From: Jaapia argillacea MUCL 33604
Taxonomy: Eukaryota; Basidiomycota; Agaricomycetes; Jaapiales; Jaapiaceae
DNA: 64,000 nucleotides
Reading direction: 5' to 3'
Assembly (NCBI GenBank): GCA_000697665.1
Contig: KL197711.1
Span: forward strand, 983,142 to 1,047,141
Shown: positions 35,000 through 48,121 of the stretch, one piece after another
How the letters are laid out: every line of letters starts with the position of its first letter
Numbering within the stretch: position 1 is the first letter of the stretch
Translations under genes and position numbers: made by a program
Notes under the pieces: generated by a model
The model's database searches: none
Seen by the model: the letters and a program-made list of their open reading frames with translations, nothing else
Told to the model about the DNA's origin: nothing

Positions 35000-37900
35000 A
35001 TGAACCAGCCTCGTGAGCGGTACAACGCCAGAGCTCGTCAATCCACAGCTGGCTCCCACAAGAAGGGCAAACCCAAACGAAAGTCCAATGGTTTGGCAGG
35101 GGAACCTGCGCCCAATCCGAATGCCGACGTTGTTGAGCATAAATCGAAAGAGCAGAGGGAAGATGACAGGAAGGAGAAACTCAGGCTCGAGGTTCGTATT
35201 GTTCGTATTACACCCAGGTTTTACTTGAAACCTAAGTCTTGGTTGGAAGATGTGCTGACCGTAATATTACTGTGTGGGTCTCACATAGTTGGTTGCTGAA
35301 TCCGAGTCTAAGATGAATAGCAAAAAGAAGAAGAGGCTGGACAAGTATATCGTGAGTTTTGTGATCCAGGACGTGAATCTTCACTCATCGTCCTATTGTG
35401 AACCAGGACAAGAAACTTATGAAAGAAGAGCGTGTAGAGATCCTGAAAAAACTAGCGTATGCAATTCTCCGCTTCATTATCCCACCGTCTCTTAACTCAT
35501 TTGAACCTCCGTTGATGCAGCAAGACCCAAGCGGAGCTTCCGACTCTTAACCTCCAGTCGTCCTCCACCTTAGGAACAGGCAAGACATCGACGCACCACG
35601 AAAGAGTAGAGAAACAGGAAGATAAGGAGGTTAGGCGTTTGCTGGATGGAACTGGGAAGGGCAAGGGCAAAGGGAAGCGGAAGAGGGCAAGAAATGATGA
35701 CTACCGCGTAGATGTGGGCGACGAGAGTGACGCAGATGCGGATCTAGACCTGGAATCGGGGATGGAAGTAGACGAACCTTCGCCTTCTGCTGCCTTCAAG
35801 TCACCAAGGCAAGCGAAGTCAACGCCTATAGTGGTTGTCGACGGAGGCTTTTCCACATCCGTGGAGGCATCTAAAGGCAGCGCAACCCTGGTTGGTAGTG
35901 CACTGAAAAGGAATGCCGATGGGTCCGTCGTCCAACCTGTGGTACGCAAGAAGAAGAAGAAACAGCAGGCGAGTATTTTTCTCCAATAACTTCTCTGCAT
36001 ATCGCTGAGTTCTCATGCTCACATCATTTCGATTGAACAACAGGCGGTACAAAGTTGGAAAAGAGTCCCACACTCTGCGGCAAAAGTTGATGATTCGGAC
36101 ACTTCGTTCGATTCTTCAGACTCTGAGATGGATTCAGATGTGAACTCGGACGACGGAGGCGCTGATGCTGAGGTCACGAGTTCTGGTGAACAAGACCAGG
36201 ACCACGAAGAATCTACGAACGGATCCGATCAAGGAGAGAATAGCGCTTCCTCCGAATCTGGATCGGACTCGGAGGTGGAGGGCGGTTCACCTCCTCCTTC
36301 AACAGCAAAACGGAAACGAAAAGGGTTGGGGTTCAAAGAATGGGCGATGAAGCAACTGAGTGTCGCAAAAGACTACGTTGCACCTCTCCCTTCCACTTCC
36401 TCGTCTCCTCCCGCCTCGACTCCTTTACCCGCTGAATCGGCCGAACCAAGTCCGCCTTCACCCAAGAAACGCAAGATCTCTCATGGTCCATCTGATGGGT
36501 TGCTACGAGGTCCCCTGGGAGAAGATCTCAAACTTCCCAATACCTCTCTAGCTCATCATCTCCATCTCCAACGATCCCAAACCGAATCACGAACACAAAC
36601 CTCCTCCTCCATCCCCCCGTCAGAACCCAACCTCAAGAACAAAACCGTCCCAGTCACACGTCCTCCCGAAGTCCAAACCTCCCGTCTCCTCTTGCCCATC
36701 ATAGCCGAGGAGCAAGAAATAATGGAAGCTGTACTCCTTAACCCTGTAGTGGTTATTTGTGGCGAGACAGGGAGTGGGAAGACGACGCAGGTTCCGCAAT
36801 TTTTATACGAGGCTGGGTTTGGATGTCCTGAGAGTGGTGAGTATTTTCCCTTGGCTTTTTATTGGGTTTCAATCTGATGTTTTTGTTAGACAACCCCGGA
36901 ATGATTGGTATAACTCAGCCTAGACGTGTAGCTGCAGTGTCCATGGCCTCTCGAGTCTCCTTCGAACTCTCCTCTTCTCCCTCGCCATCATCATCATCTC
37001 CACACTCCACCCACCCCCACGTAGCCTATCAAATTCGCTACGACGCTTCAACGGTTTCACCCTCCACCCGTATCAAATTTATGACAGACGGTGTCTTGTT
37101 AAGAGAATTAGCCAATGATTTCTTGCTCCAGAGGTATTCGGTGGTGATTGTTGATGAAGCGCATGAGAGGAGTCTGAATACGGATGTGTTGATTGGGGTG
37201 TTGAGTAGGGTTGGGAAGTTGAGGGAGGAGATGTGGAGGGAGGGCAAGGATGGTATCAAGGTCAGCCTCAATCCTCCTCATTTCCTGAACCCGCATCATC
37301 TGCCTGCTGGCTTTTATGAGCCCTTGTTGACGCAGTGACATTGTTTTATTGTTGCTCATAGCCTCTCCGACTCATCATCATGTCCGCCACTCTCCGCGTT
37401 AGCGATTTCGCAGAGAACAAGGCATTATTCTCCACCCCGTCTCCCATCATCAATGTTCCAGCGCGTCAACATCCCGTCACGGTTCACTTCAACCGCCGCA
37501 CTCCTGCGGACTACGTCACAGAGACTATTCGAAAGGCCTCAAAGATCCACGCTCGACTGCCACCTGGTGGCGTTTTGATATTCTTGACCGGCCAGAACGA
37601 GATTAATGGGGTTTGTAAGAAGTTGGAGGCAAAATTTGGACGGAGAGCTATTGAGGAAAGGAAGAAGAGGAGGAGTTTTGTATCCATGAGAGGTCGCGAT
37701 GAGGCCGATGAGGAGAATAGGGTATTGCTCAGGCCGTCGCAAGGTGAGCTTTTTTGATCTGGTTGACTTGGGAATTCCTAACTTGAAATTCATTGTCTGA
37801 TAGCTGATGTCGAGCCGGAAGACATTGAGCTTGGTGCGACTGAGCAAGAACTTGCGGCCGACGTGGATGGTGATTTAGTAGATGTTGACGAAGAGGCCTT

Positions 37901-39731
37901 GGATAGTGACGACGAGAGGAATGACGACGAGCTTGGCATCATCACAGACGAATCGGAAGGTGTGTCGACCAGTCGACTTTTCTTCCCAAAGCCTTGGCTG
38001 ATTTTTATAGTTCCTATGCACGTCGTGCCGTTGTATTCTCTGTTGCCAAGCGACAAACAAATGAAGGTCTTTGAGCCACCTCCCCCTGACAGTCGACTCG
38101 TCGTCGTCGCCACTAACGTCGCCGAGACGTCCCTCACCATCCCAGGAATTCGATATGTCATTGACTGTGGTAGAGCGAAAGAGGTGGAGACGTTCTCCTT
38201 CCTTGCCTCTCAGGTGACTGATGGTCCTTTCTAGAGACGATTTGACTCTGGTAATGGAATCCAATCCTTCCAAGTGGATTGGATTTCCAAGGCCTCTGCG
38301 GCTCAACGCGCTGGTCGTGCCGGCCGAACTGGCCCTGGCCATTGTTACCGTCTCTATTCCTCTGCTCTTTTCGAGAATTACTTCCAGCAGTTCGCCCAAC
38401 CGGAGATCCTCCGGATGCCCATCGAAGGAGTCGTTTTGCAGATGAAGAGCATGCACATTGATGCAGTCGTCAACTTTCCGTTCCCTACATCTCCCGATAA
38501 GCGTGCACTCTACAAGGCAGAAACCCTCCTTACTCATCTTGGTGCCCTGGACATCTCGTCACACCTCCCAAAGAGCAGTAAAGAAGTCCTCGTAAGCACG
38601 CTGGGTGGCCATATTACGGAGCTTGGGCAGAGCATGGCACTCTTCCCACTTTCCCCTCGATTCTCTAGGATGCTGGTAAGTGGGAGGCAGCATGGTTGCT
38701 TACCCTATGTCATTGCTATTGTGTCTGCGCTATCAGTTGGCGATCCCTTCCTTCGCGAAGAAGCGCTGGGCCCGGAAGGTGATGGTGATGAAAGCGACGG
38801 GGAGGGCCTCTCGGAGATCCTGAGTGAGGTGGTGAAAGAGAAAGAGCGTCGGAAGTCCCGTCGACGAGCCTTTTTTCAGGCCCAACAAGTTCGCTCCCTC
38901 GTTTTTTCAGAAGAAATCCGCCTATAACTTTCTCATTAGCTTCACTCATCCCTTGGTGATGGTAGCAGTGACATTTTCAGAATACTGTCAGTTGTGGGTG
39001 CGTATGAATATGATGGAGGCGGTATGAAGTTCTGTGCCGATCACTTTGTCAGGCCCAAGGTGCGATGCGCGATGATTAATGTCCTCATATACATACTCAT
39101 CCACGTCTGTAGGCCATGGAGGAGATCCACAAGCTCCGTGCCCAGATCAGCAGTATTGTGCAGAGCAACTTTTCTGTGACTGACACGGTCTTCCTGCCAC
39201 AACTTCGACCTCCCACTGCACTCCAGGTATTCGGCGATTTTATAAGATTCATATCTTACAACTCAACTTGTCTAAGATTAAGGTCCTTCGGCAGCTTCTA
39301 TGTGCAGCTTTCATCGATCAAGTCGCTGTCAGGAAAGACCGTATTGAGAGACACTCTAACACAGGGTCTCAGTACTCCTCGTCGAAGGGGGTGCCATACA
39401 GGGCTCTAGGAATTTCAGAAGATGTATTCTTCCATCCTTCGTCTGGCTTGATCACCAAGCCTCCGCCCGAATATGTAGTTTTTCACGAGATTCTGCGTAC
39501 GACCCGAGTGTTCATCAAAGGTCAGCCTGTCAATACGCAACCCCTTACAACCCTCTCATTTGTTCTTTTGCAGGCATCACTGTTGTCAATCCCGCCTGGT
39601 TATCATCGCTTGGGAAGCCATCCTTGTGCACCTTCTCGAAACAATCAAAAAACAGTACCGGAGAGATGATGGCGATTCCTCGGTTTGGTCCTGAAGGATG
39701 GGAACTACCAGCCGTGAAAGTGGAGTCGTGA
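35000..39731 (+). CDS. ECM16: DEAH-box RNA helicase DHR1/ECM16 (DHX37-like)
   Basis: A multi-exon gene of about 1,270 aa. The basic N-terminus is [14 protein letters not shown] with [13 protein letters not shown], then long acidic, Ser-rich linkers. The helicase core has motif [20 protein letters not shown], Ia [61 protein letters not shown] and [23 protein letters not shown]. It is followed by winged-helix, ratchet and OB-fold regions ending LPAVKVES. Dhr1 unwinds U3 snoRNA from pre-18S rRNA in the nucleolus. Introns are short GT-AG; one at about 38888-38940 removes an in-frame stop. It converges on SEN1, with 242 bp between stops. Together with BUD22 it gives two 18S-processing factors in the window. 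Confidence 0.93.
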
Positions 39732-39973
39732 CAATATCTACTCTATTGATACAGAAAGGAGTGGGCGCTATGCTACATGCGACGATGCTGGTCCGGATAT
39801 ATATGTGGTGTAGAATATAATAAGTTATGGATGTTGTGAAGATCTATGAAGGGCGAGTATCCAAGCGGTACTGAGAGCGAGCAGTCCATTCTGGATCAGG
39901 GTCTTCTTTTATTGGACGGGCCCCCATCATGGAGCTGGCCGCTGTTCACACTAGATATGAGACCCCACTGATG

Positions 39974-42900
39974 TCAAGTTCGATGGGAGCTGGGGACGCT
40001 TACTTTGTTTGGCTTCGGAATAAACATGGTAGTACCATGTTTGGGGCGTTTCGGTGGCGGCGGCGGGCGGGGTTTGGCTCGATCCTCAGGTTCTGTTGCA
40101 GGTCGGTGGGCAGGGTCGGGATGGTTGGGTGAAACGACGGTCCTACGGCGCTTTTGTCCAACCTGTGGTTGTAAATCATCCCCACTAACGCCTGGTTGAT
40201 TGGTGGTCGGGATTTCGGCTTCGGCCATGATCGTTGCGGCGGCATCGAGGTTAAGTTTGCTTGTAACGACTTTGAAGTCTCGTGGGGTGGTCAAATCTGA
40301 GGGTATGGCCGTTTCAATATGCTTCGCAGGCTTTGGTGGTTTAGCAGTCAACGAGGGTCGCCCCGTTTTGGTAATCGGCGTTGCGAAGTACGCTGGATCG
40401 GCCTGAACAATGCGGGTTTAGTATATGGGCGGCGCTTAGGGATGGATACGTACCTCAGTCAAGAAATCCCGGGCTCTGGCGTCCTCAACAATCGCTTTCC
40501 ACGTGGTGTCGCTGCGTTCCAAGGTCGGAATATGGCCAAGGACAAATAGGGAGGATTTCGCTCGGGTTAGAGCCACGTTCATGCGCCGAATATCTTAACC
40601 TCAATCAGGCACTGAATGAATTAGAGGACAAGTACACTTGCTCACCTGAGAGAAAGCCAACGCTTTGTAGACCTGGGCCTGCACGTACACAGGATAAGAT
40701 GATCACTAGCTTTTCTTGGCCTTGGAAGCCATCCACGGTATGAAAGTCCACTTTATCTAGGATCGCTTTGCCAAACCGTTGCTCGAACGAACGGCGCATC
40801 TCTCCAATCTGGGCACGATACATGGATACTACCCCGACTTTGTAGTCAAAGTCAAACTTGGGAAACTCTCGACGGAGCCGGTCGAACAAAGCCACGGCGA
40901 CTTGACATTCGTATTTGTTCACCAGCGAGTGTCGTGAGCCCTGTTCTTCCTGACCACGAACATTGTAGAAGCGGTAAGGTCCGAATTTCTCGCTGGAGTG
41001 CCAATCTTGGGTAGTTTTGACGTCCATCTCAGGTCCGTCCAATAATCTTCCCTGGTAGAAGACTCGACTGGGGAGTTCGCTGATTTGCGGGTGCATACGG
41101 TACTGGATGCTATCAAGACATCGTCAGATAAACGACACAAGGTGCGGGTCCAGGCTAACCTCAATAAATGCATAGATTCTGGGCTATCTTTCTGGAGGCG
41201 AACAAACAAGGACTGATTATAAAGGAACTTCGAAGCCTAAAGATTCACATGATTTGTCAATGTTGTGAAGGACGCAACTGTGATATCTCACCTCCTGCGA
41301 TATCACAGTAGGAGGAAGCTGCATGGGATCTGGGGAGATGTGATAGGTTAAGAGGCGAAGGAAGAGGCGAGGGAATCATATTGTCATACCTCCAACCATG
41401 ATGCAGCGCTTGCATCGGTATTTGAGTGGAATCAAAGAACTGAGCTCGATGGCTTGGGCAGCTTCGTCGATGATTATCATATCAAAATCGAATGATTCCA
41501 AGATTTCATGCCCGGCCCCAGCTAGCGTGCAGCATATAACGTCTGCCTCCACAAGAACTTCTTTTCGAAACCTTCGGCGAGTGGCATCAAGAGTCCTGTA
41601 ATTTGACTGCTGCTGATCTCTCAGTCGGTCAACTTGTTGCGTCAACGTCATCCGCCGCGAGTTGAGAGCCCTGATATCGTTCTCCAGTGCCATCGTTTTC
41701 ACTCCATTGTCGTGGATGGATACCATTTCCTCTTGTTTCTGCGCCTTCAACTGCTTCACCGTCTCGATCTCCTTGCGAAGAGCTGTGATGTCGTTGCCCG
41801 AGTCCTTCGTTTGGCCGGCTATATCCTTGTCGGAATTTAATTTTTGTTCGACCAAATAATCGAGGGTAATGTCCTTGACGCTGATATTGACAGCCATATC
41901 CGCGCCAAGGCGGACGACTTTGATGGGTGATGATCGCCGACCTGAGCCACATACGCCTTCTTTCAGGCGATAAGCGATTTCATCGACAGCAGCATTGCTC
42001 GGAGCGCAGAGGAGTATCTTTTTGACAGGTTCTTTATCTGTCGGCCCAGCCGTGCGACCGATATGAACTATTGTGGCTGGTTTTGGTCGTGCCGCCAGGA
42101 AAGCTTGGACGAGCCCGCAAATGGTGGATGTTTTGCCCGTTCCCGGGGGCCTGAAAACTACAATTAGCGAGCGAATGACAACACAGCTAAACAAGACGAT
42201 ACCCCTGAATCAAACTGAAGCCTTCCGTTGCCAAGGAGCTCAGGATGGCCAGAGCTTGCGGCTCATTCACATTGAATGTGGACATCGCTTGGGTTACTTT
42301 TTCTGGGCTGATCAAAGGTCGCTTAGACAGTCGAGGGTGAAGAATAATATCAAAAGAGTCGAAATAGGGCAACCCCATCAGCGCCGCATATTCTCTATGC
42401 AGAGTGCTCAAACTAAGCCAAAGAAGTGAGGAAAGTCGCGACGTATTCGGTGAGCCTCCCACCTGAACACCTTATTGAGCTTCCATATCGAATTGACCTG
42501 CAGTCCGGGGTCGCCAGACCCATTGGGAAAGAAACAGCGGACAACACATTGTGTCGCAAAAGGCGTAGACTTGTAGCTGACTGTCTTCGCGAGGACGGAT
42601 TTGGTTCCTTCGGGATGCCTGAGAAGTACCACATCCGTTTCCGCAAGCCTCCATTCGCGCGTCATGTTACCCATAATAGATATGTCAAGGTCAACCCAAT
42701 CATCAACGAATGCCCGTGACGTGAGTTTACACTCGTATACGTCTTTCGCCGGATCGTCCTTTGATTGTGCAATCTGCGCCCAGCATTCGAGCAGTAGCAG
42801 TGGCTCAAAAATTCGGCGATAGTGACCGTAATCGGAGAACTTGTCAGGAATTCGGACCAACTTCGTGGTGTCTACTGAGGTAGGTGGCTGTGGACCTTGA

Positions 42901-45900
42901 TGGTCGTAGTTCCAAGATAGGATAGCACGATGGAGAGAAGTAACGTCCGGCTTCAGTCGAAGCGCCGTTCTATGGGCTTCCTCCCGAGCCGTCAGGACAC
43001 GACGCCCTTCAACCCGACGGGTTGTTGGCATGTCCAGCATTTTGACCTGCCTGCGTTCAACGGGCTTCTTGACTTTGGGAGTACGCTGCAACTGTCCGAG
43101 GGACGCGAGGCCCCCTTGTTCCTTCTTTCCGTCCTCGTCCTCCGATGTCTCCTCACCAGAGGATGAGCCCATTGCAGAAGACGCCGACGCACTCGAGCGG
43201 ACGATCTCTCTATTCTTCGGTTTGCCGGAAATTACAGATCCCGAGCCACGGTGGCCCATCCCAGGGGCAACTTTGAGTTTGTCAGAGCGATCTCGGGTTT
43301 CAGGGTGTCTTTCCGCTGATGGTTTCTTGGTATCGCGTGCGGCTAGTCCATCAGTATCGCGTATACTAGACTTCCTGGGAACAATGCGATGGGCGACTGA
43401 TTGATGGGTGAGTTCCACGATCTCGACGTCACTCTCTTTATCCTTCGGCTCGTGGTGAGGCTGCTTGTAGCCAACTATTTCGACGTCACCGTCAGAATCA
43501 AACCAAGCTAGTGCATCCTCCAATTTTGAGAGCCGAGCAGAGTCGAGATGTGTTCGCGGGCCCTTTGTCGTGTTGCGGCGTGCATCTTCGATAAACTTGT
43601 TCAGCTTCTTTGTACCAGACTCTGAAGGAGGAACGCCCGTTTGCCGGAAGCTATCGAGGAGAGTCTGAAGTAACGCAAATGATTGATGCAAGAGTTCCTC
43701 ATCGGTAAGACGCAACCAGCGAGCCAACTCGGGAATGACGTCCTGCAAATCATTCATCATCCTTTTGCCAACGGTAGAGAGACCTTTGGGTGGTCTGACT
43801 TGGACAACAGATGGAATGGAAGCGGCTTCAATAACTCTACGTTGAGCCAACATATCCCTTCCGAATATCAATGCGTCTCGCATCCAGACGGTCATCTCTT
43901 CATTTTGGAAGTTGGGGGCCCAAGCCGGTGTTAAACGGAAGATCATAGCAATGGCTTTTGACATTAGGCCCCACAGATTGGGCAGGTCGTCGGCCACTCT
44001 GTTCCCTCCTTCGCCAGTCATCAACCGCTGATTGAGAAGGAGCCCATCCGGAGGTGAGCAAAGTACCTCAATGATATCCGTGAGACATCGGACGAGGGAC
44101 TTCGACACGCTGCAGGCTTCTGGGACTACTCGTACGTAGGCGTTGAACGTTTCCACGAAGCGGATGATGCCTTCCAAGGAAGGACCCGGTAGGTTTTCTA
44201 GGAGGGCACGGAAACAGTCGAGGCGAAGATCTACGTTGAAGGCCTGACCAATGAGGGTTTGCGCCGCAGTTTGGACGTCGGGAATTGGGGAGAACATGAG
44301 GGTGACGATATCCTTTACCATGCCTGGTCGCCGGAGTAGGTCGAGGACCACCGACGCATTGCTACGGTCGGCAAACTTCGCCACGGCATCTAAAAATCCG
44401 GTACGAAAAATTCGCAGGGCTTCGTTAGCCTCGGTGAAGATCAGATCCACGACTTTGCCCTTTTGAAGTGCCCCGCTGAATGCGTTCCGGTTGAGAAAAT
44501 CCATATGGCTGGAGCGAGCCACCACAGAGGTAATGGTGGCGATGGCGTCGACATCGTCAAACTCCAAGGTGGCGTATATATGCTTCCATAACTGTGTCCG
44601 CACATCTGGGTGAGCGAGCGCCAAGGGCTCGTCGGCTTGAGCGTGTATCAACTTGCATAGCTCTGAGACGGCAGTAGCCAAATTCTGTGCATCTCTCAGC
44701 AGAATATCCTTGACAAGATCGCGAGTCGCAGTCCTCGCTTTTCTCCATTTTGGGCCACTATACGGACGCGCAAATGCCACCGACACCAGAATGTCCGCAT
44801 GAATATCAAGGACGCCAGAGAGGGCGTTCCTCTGAGTCGAGACATTCGATGACTCCGCCCTGCGACGCACGCTGGAGAGGGTCTATACAGTATATGAGTG
44901 AATATCTGAAGGGAAGTATGGGAACCCCGTACTCGAGCTGCGGTCACCATGACAACAGGTCTAGCGTCTTGGAATCGCTCATGTTGGAGCTCCTCGCATA
45001 AATAGTCCGCGAGTTTGGCAAGGACAACTCCAAACACGGGAAGATCCCATATACTGAGGAGATATTCGGAGAACCAAGCAAAAAACCACGGTTTCTCCTC
45101 TGCTATATCAACACTTTGGATAAGAGCAGTATACGCGGGGTTGTCTTTGATGGCGTCGAAGACCACTTGAGGGAAATCGACTTCCTCGCCCTGCCAAAAG
45201 TCGCTTCCCCTACGCTTGATGAGGTAAAGAAAGCACCGAAAGACATCCGAAAACTCTGATAAGAGACGGAGACACCAGGGATTCCCAGTGCATATATTAG
45301 CTCTAAATCTACACATGAAAAAATGGGTAACTGACGAGGTCCAGTGTCGTGTAAGTGTCCAATGATTACCTGTCGGAGGTCAACATGGGACAGCTTATTT
45401 GGCCTCAGCAACTCGTGGGGAGTCATCCGGACCACAACGGCGAATCCTGACCAGAGAGAAGCACTATCTTTTGCAAATGGGAAAGATAAGGTGGTCGCAG
45501 CTGGTGTTGCACTCGGCGCTTCAGGGCCCGCCAAGGCCCCTGGCCGTGAACTTGAGGGAAGCGAAGCAACTGCGGCAAGTATGGGCTCCAGAGCTCTCTC
45601 GTATGCCCCAACATACTTTTCGCGTGGAATGGGTACGACTGTAGCCTTCGCTATTTGGCTTCTAGCCCAACGTCGGGTCTCCGGTTTCTCGTCCATCAAC
45701 AGGAAGAACAGTCCAACGGGAGGTGGATCCGGGGGCCATTCGGGAAAGGGAGATGTGGGAAGACGAGAGCGAACGAGAGCGAGTATGAGCGGATTCTGAA
45801 GTATGGTTAGGTTGGAAAGGATGTGATAAAAGGTCGCATTTGGGGCGCTGGCAAGAGTACCGGGATCAGAGGGTGACATATCAGGTGTGATGCCTGCTTT

Positions 45901-46464
45901 CGAGAGACACTCAGTGACCAATTTGCACTCCCATTCATCAACACATCGGTAGAATCCCTCGATGATGCTTTCAGAGAATGCCCCAAAATACCTAAGAACA
46001 TGGGTCAGCGCGTTGGAAAATCAACAGAAGCATAGCGCAATGCAATGTAGGCCAAATTTTGCCGTATCTCATATTCACCACACCGCAATCCCACGCTCCG
46101 AAGGATGAACAAATGTGACTCACGTATGTCTCGAGCTGACTTTCGTTTCCTGCAGCACTTTCACGCACGCTGCGCATCCACTCAAGCATAATGCCAGCTT
46201 CTCCCTCCACTTGTCGACACGGCTGCTATTGTAGGCGTGTAACCTAAGCAAGAAGGTAGCGGCCTCTCGGACCACCGGGTCTGTACGATCGCAGTACCAA
46301 TGCAGGAGACCGTCTGAGGGGTTTACGGGCACTTTCAGAAGATAGGTGCATATCGGGGCCAATATAGAGTCTGGAGCGCCTTGAGTGTCTGTCGGTTCAT
46401 CGCGGAGCTTGGCAAGTAAGGAGGTGACTTGCTGCAACTCAGCAGCCGATGTGTCGATCGGCAT
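39974..46464 (-). CDS. SEN1: SEN1/senataxin-type superfamily 1 helicase
   Basis: This long multi-exon gene, near 1,900-2,000 aa, starts MPIDTSAAELQQVTSLLAKL at 46464. The helical N-terminal SEN1 domain covers roughly 42.5-46.4 kb. Helicase motifs follow: motif I GPPGTGKTSTICGLVQAF, split by an intron near 42145-42200; CAPSNAAVDEIAYRLKEG; DEAAQAIELSSLIPLKYR; GDPMQLPPTVIS; and later VNKYECQVAVALFDRLRR, TVDGFQGQEKLVIILSCVR. The tail is basic and Pro-rich (RPPPPPKRPKHGTTMFIPKP) with a likely nuclear signal. Sen1 is a 5'-3' RNA/DNA helicase that ends non-coding transcription by RNA polymerase II and removes R-loops. It is divergent from translin across 243 bp. All motifs are intact. Confidence 0.93.
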
Positions 46465-46707
46465 ACGCGACTGTCAAGTCGGATGAAGGCGGGAATAAAG
46501 CTGCCTCAACGTAGGGGAGGGTATTCTCAGCGTGTGCAGCCGCGCGGATGAAACAAGTTGGTGGCAGAAGACAAGATGGTAGAATTGAAAGGTGGAACTC
46601 GAACGACGGTGCCGATTCAGACTCGTCTCACGTGGTTTAGTCACCATAGTGGTCGCGTCTGAGTCACGCGTAGCCTCCTCAAGGACCAACTAATTCCGAC
46701 ACCCAGC
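46465..46707. promoter_or_regulatory. Divergent promoter, SEN1 / translin
   Basis: The 243 bp between these outward start codons must serve two RNA-metabolism genes. I saw no TATA box; a repeated factor site was not found by eye. Confidence 0.5.
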
Positions 46708-47744
46708 ATGGACCAACACGATCTTGACTTCATCAATAGCCAGCTCGAGGGTGATATTGATCTCCGAGAAGTAAAACCACGCTACGATCCATGTCCATCT
46801 GAAGACACGAATTGGGGCTCCGTTTACAGAAAATCAAAGAGCAAGTCCATGAATTTGACAAGAAAACCCGCACTGTGGTTGGTCTCCTGAACAAGGTCCA
46901 TGGCACAACATCAGATAAAAGTGAGCTACTGCATTTTATGAGTGTAGTCTGTATTGATATGTCACAGTACCCTCGTTGCTTGACGATGTTCGACCTCTGC
47001 TTGTTGACTGCAGAACTATAACTGCTTCCCTCGCCCAGCTCGTCCCTCAAAACCAATTCTGGCGTTGGAAAGATATGTGGTCCAACTCTATTAGAGCGGC
47101 TGTATTTGGCGCTGCCCTTGTCGAGTACCTCGGTACCGGAACCCTCATAACCGTCGTGAAAGTGAACGAGATCCTTGGGAGTGAGCCTATCTTCGTTTCA
47201 CGAGCGTATACATTCTCTGCTAAAGATGTGCCTCTGAAGTTCATGATGAATGGAAAGATCGACTTGCCTTGCCTGCCGAGGACTATCTTCATGGCCTCAT
47301 TACACTAGTCAATGAACTGGTGAGCCTAACTGTATCTCAGCTGGGGCCATCACATCCGCCTTGATGTATCTTCGATTCCCAAACTAATCCCCTCTTGTCC
47401 TAGTCTCGACTTGCCGTCAATGCCGTTACCCTCGGAAACTATGAAGAGCCCATCCGAATATCGATTTTTGTGAAGGATCTCTTTGCTGGATTCTCTATGG
47501 TAACACCGACTTTTTTGTGTCGCTTGGCGTGGCTGAAACCGGAACGTACTCAGTTGAATCTCAAGAACGACACTTTGCGTCGCCGATACGATAGCCTGAA
47601 ATACGATCTGAAGAAAATCGAGGAAGGTTTGTCGAACTATTTGCACCCACCATCTTGGTTTGACATCAAAAATCAGTGGTATATGACGTGTCCCTTCGAA
47701 AGCTCGTCGCCCCTCCAGGTCAGCGCCCGCAACCAACACCATAG
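46708..47744 (+). CDS. TSN: Translin
   Basis: The spliced protein reads MDQHDLDFINSQLEGDIDLR, KIKEQVHEFDKKTRTVVGLL, DDVRPLLVDCRTITASLAQ, FWRWKDMWSNSIRAAVFGAA, HDEWKDRLALPAEDYLHGL, SRLAVNAVTLGNYEEPIRI, FVKDLFAGFSMLNLKND and VVYDVSLRKLVAPPGQRP, ending TAG at 47742-47744. It is about 235 aa, the family's usual size. Seven exons are joined by short introns; one small exon-edge choice (AAG acceptor at about 47240) restores the HDEW block. Translin is an all-helical octamer that, with TRAX, forms the C3PO RNase acting on small RNA passenger strands and tRNA fragments. No TRAX gene is in the window. Confidence 0.93.
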
Positions 47745-48121
47745 CAGTGGGATGGTTCTTGTGACTGGATGTGACCGAGATGTGACCTGCAGCGCTTGAT
47801 TCCGAACCCCCAGCTTCATCCTTTGTATCCTTGTATCCATAGATCTTGTGCTATCTTGTGCCGCTTGACATCCCACATAGCAGTCTGCTAACTTTCCTAT
47901 ATCGCGACACACCGATCTGCACTGACCCACCCTTCTGTCTGTGGCGAGCTCTCCATCTGTCTCTTGCACTCGTCGCGGACTCTGAATATTAGGTGGCTGA
48001 TCTCGTTTTGACCACAACTCAAGGCCTTACGTGTCTTTCAGTGTCAATTCTTGGCATCTCCCTTTGTCGCCTTCACCGTTCTTGTCTCGATCGCTTTGTC
48101 CCGTAGACGCCCAGCGATCCC
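47745..48121 (+). other. Intergenic, no gene seen
   Basis: This 377-bp spacer between translin and SGF29, both on the plus strand, has pyrimidine-rich stretches close to the SGF29 start, as expected of a fungal core promoter. No other feature is supported. Confidence 0.5.

Noticed and set aside
43030-43404. Plus-strand ORF of 124 codons inside SEN1
   Set aside because: It lies opposite a well-supported SEN1 exon and shows no motif.
48031-48121. Earlier start for SGF29 giving a 144-codon first ORF
   Set aside because: That frame reads through a proper GTATGT intron and has a non-ATG start; the ATG at 48122 with splicing yields the conserved N-terminus.
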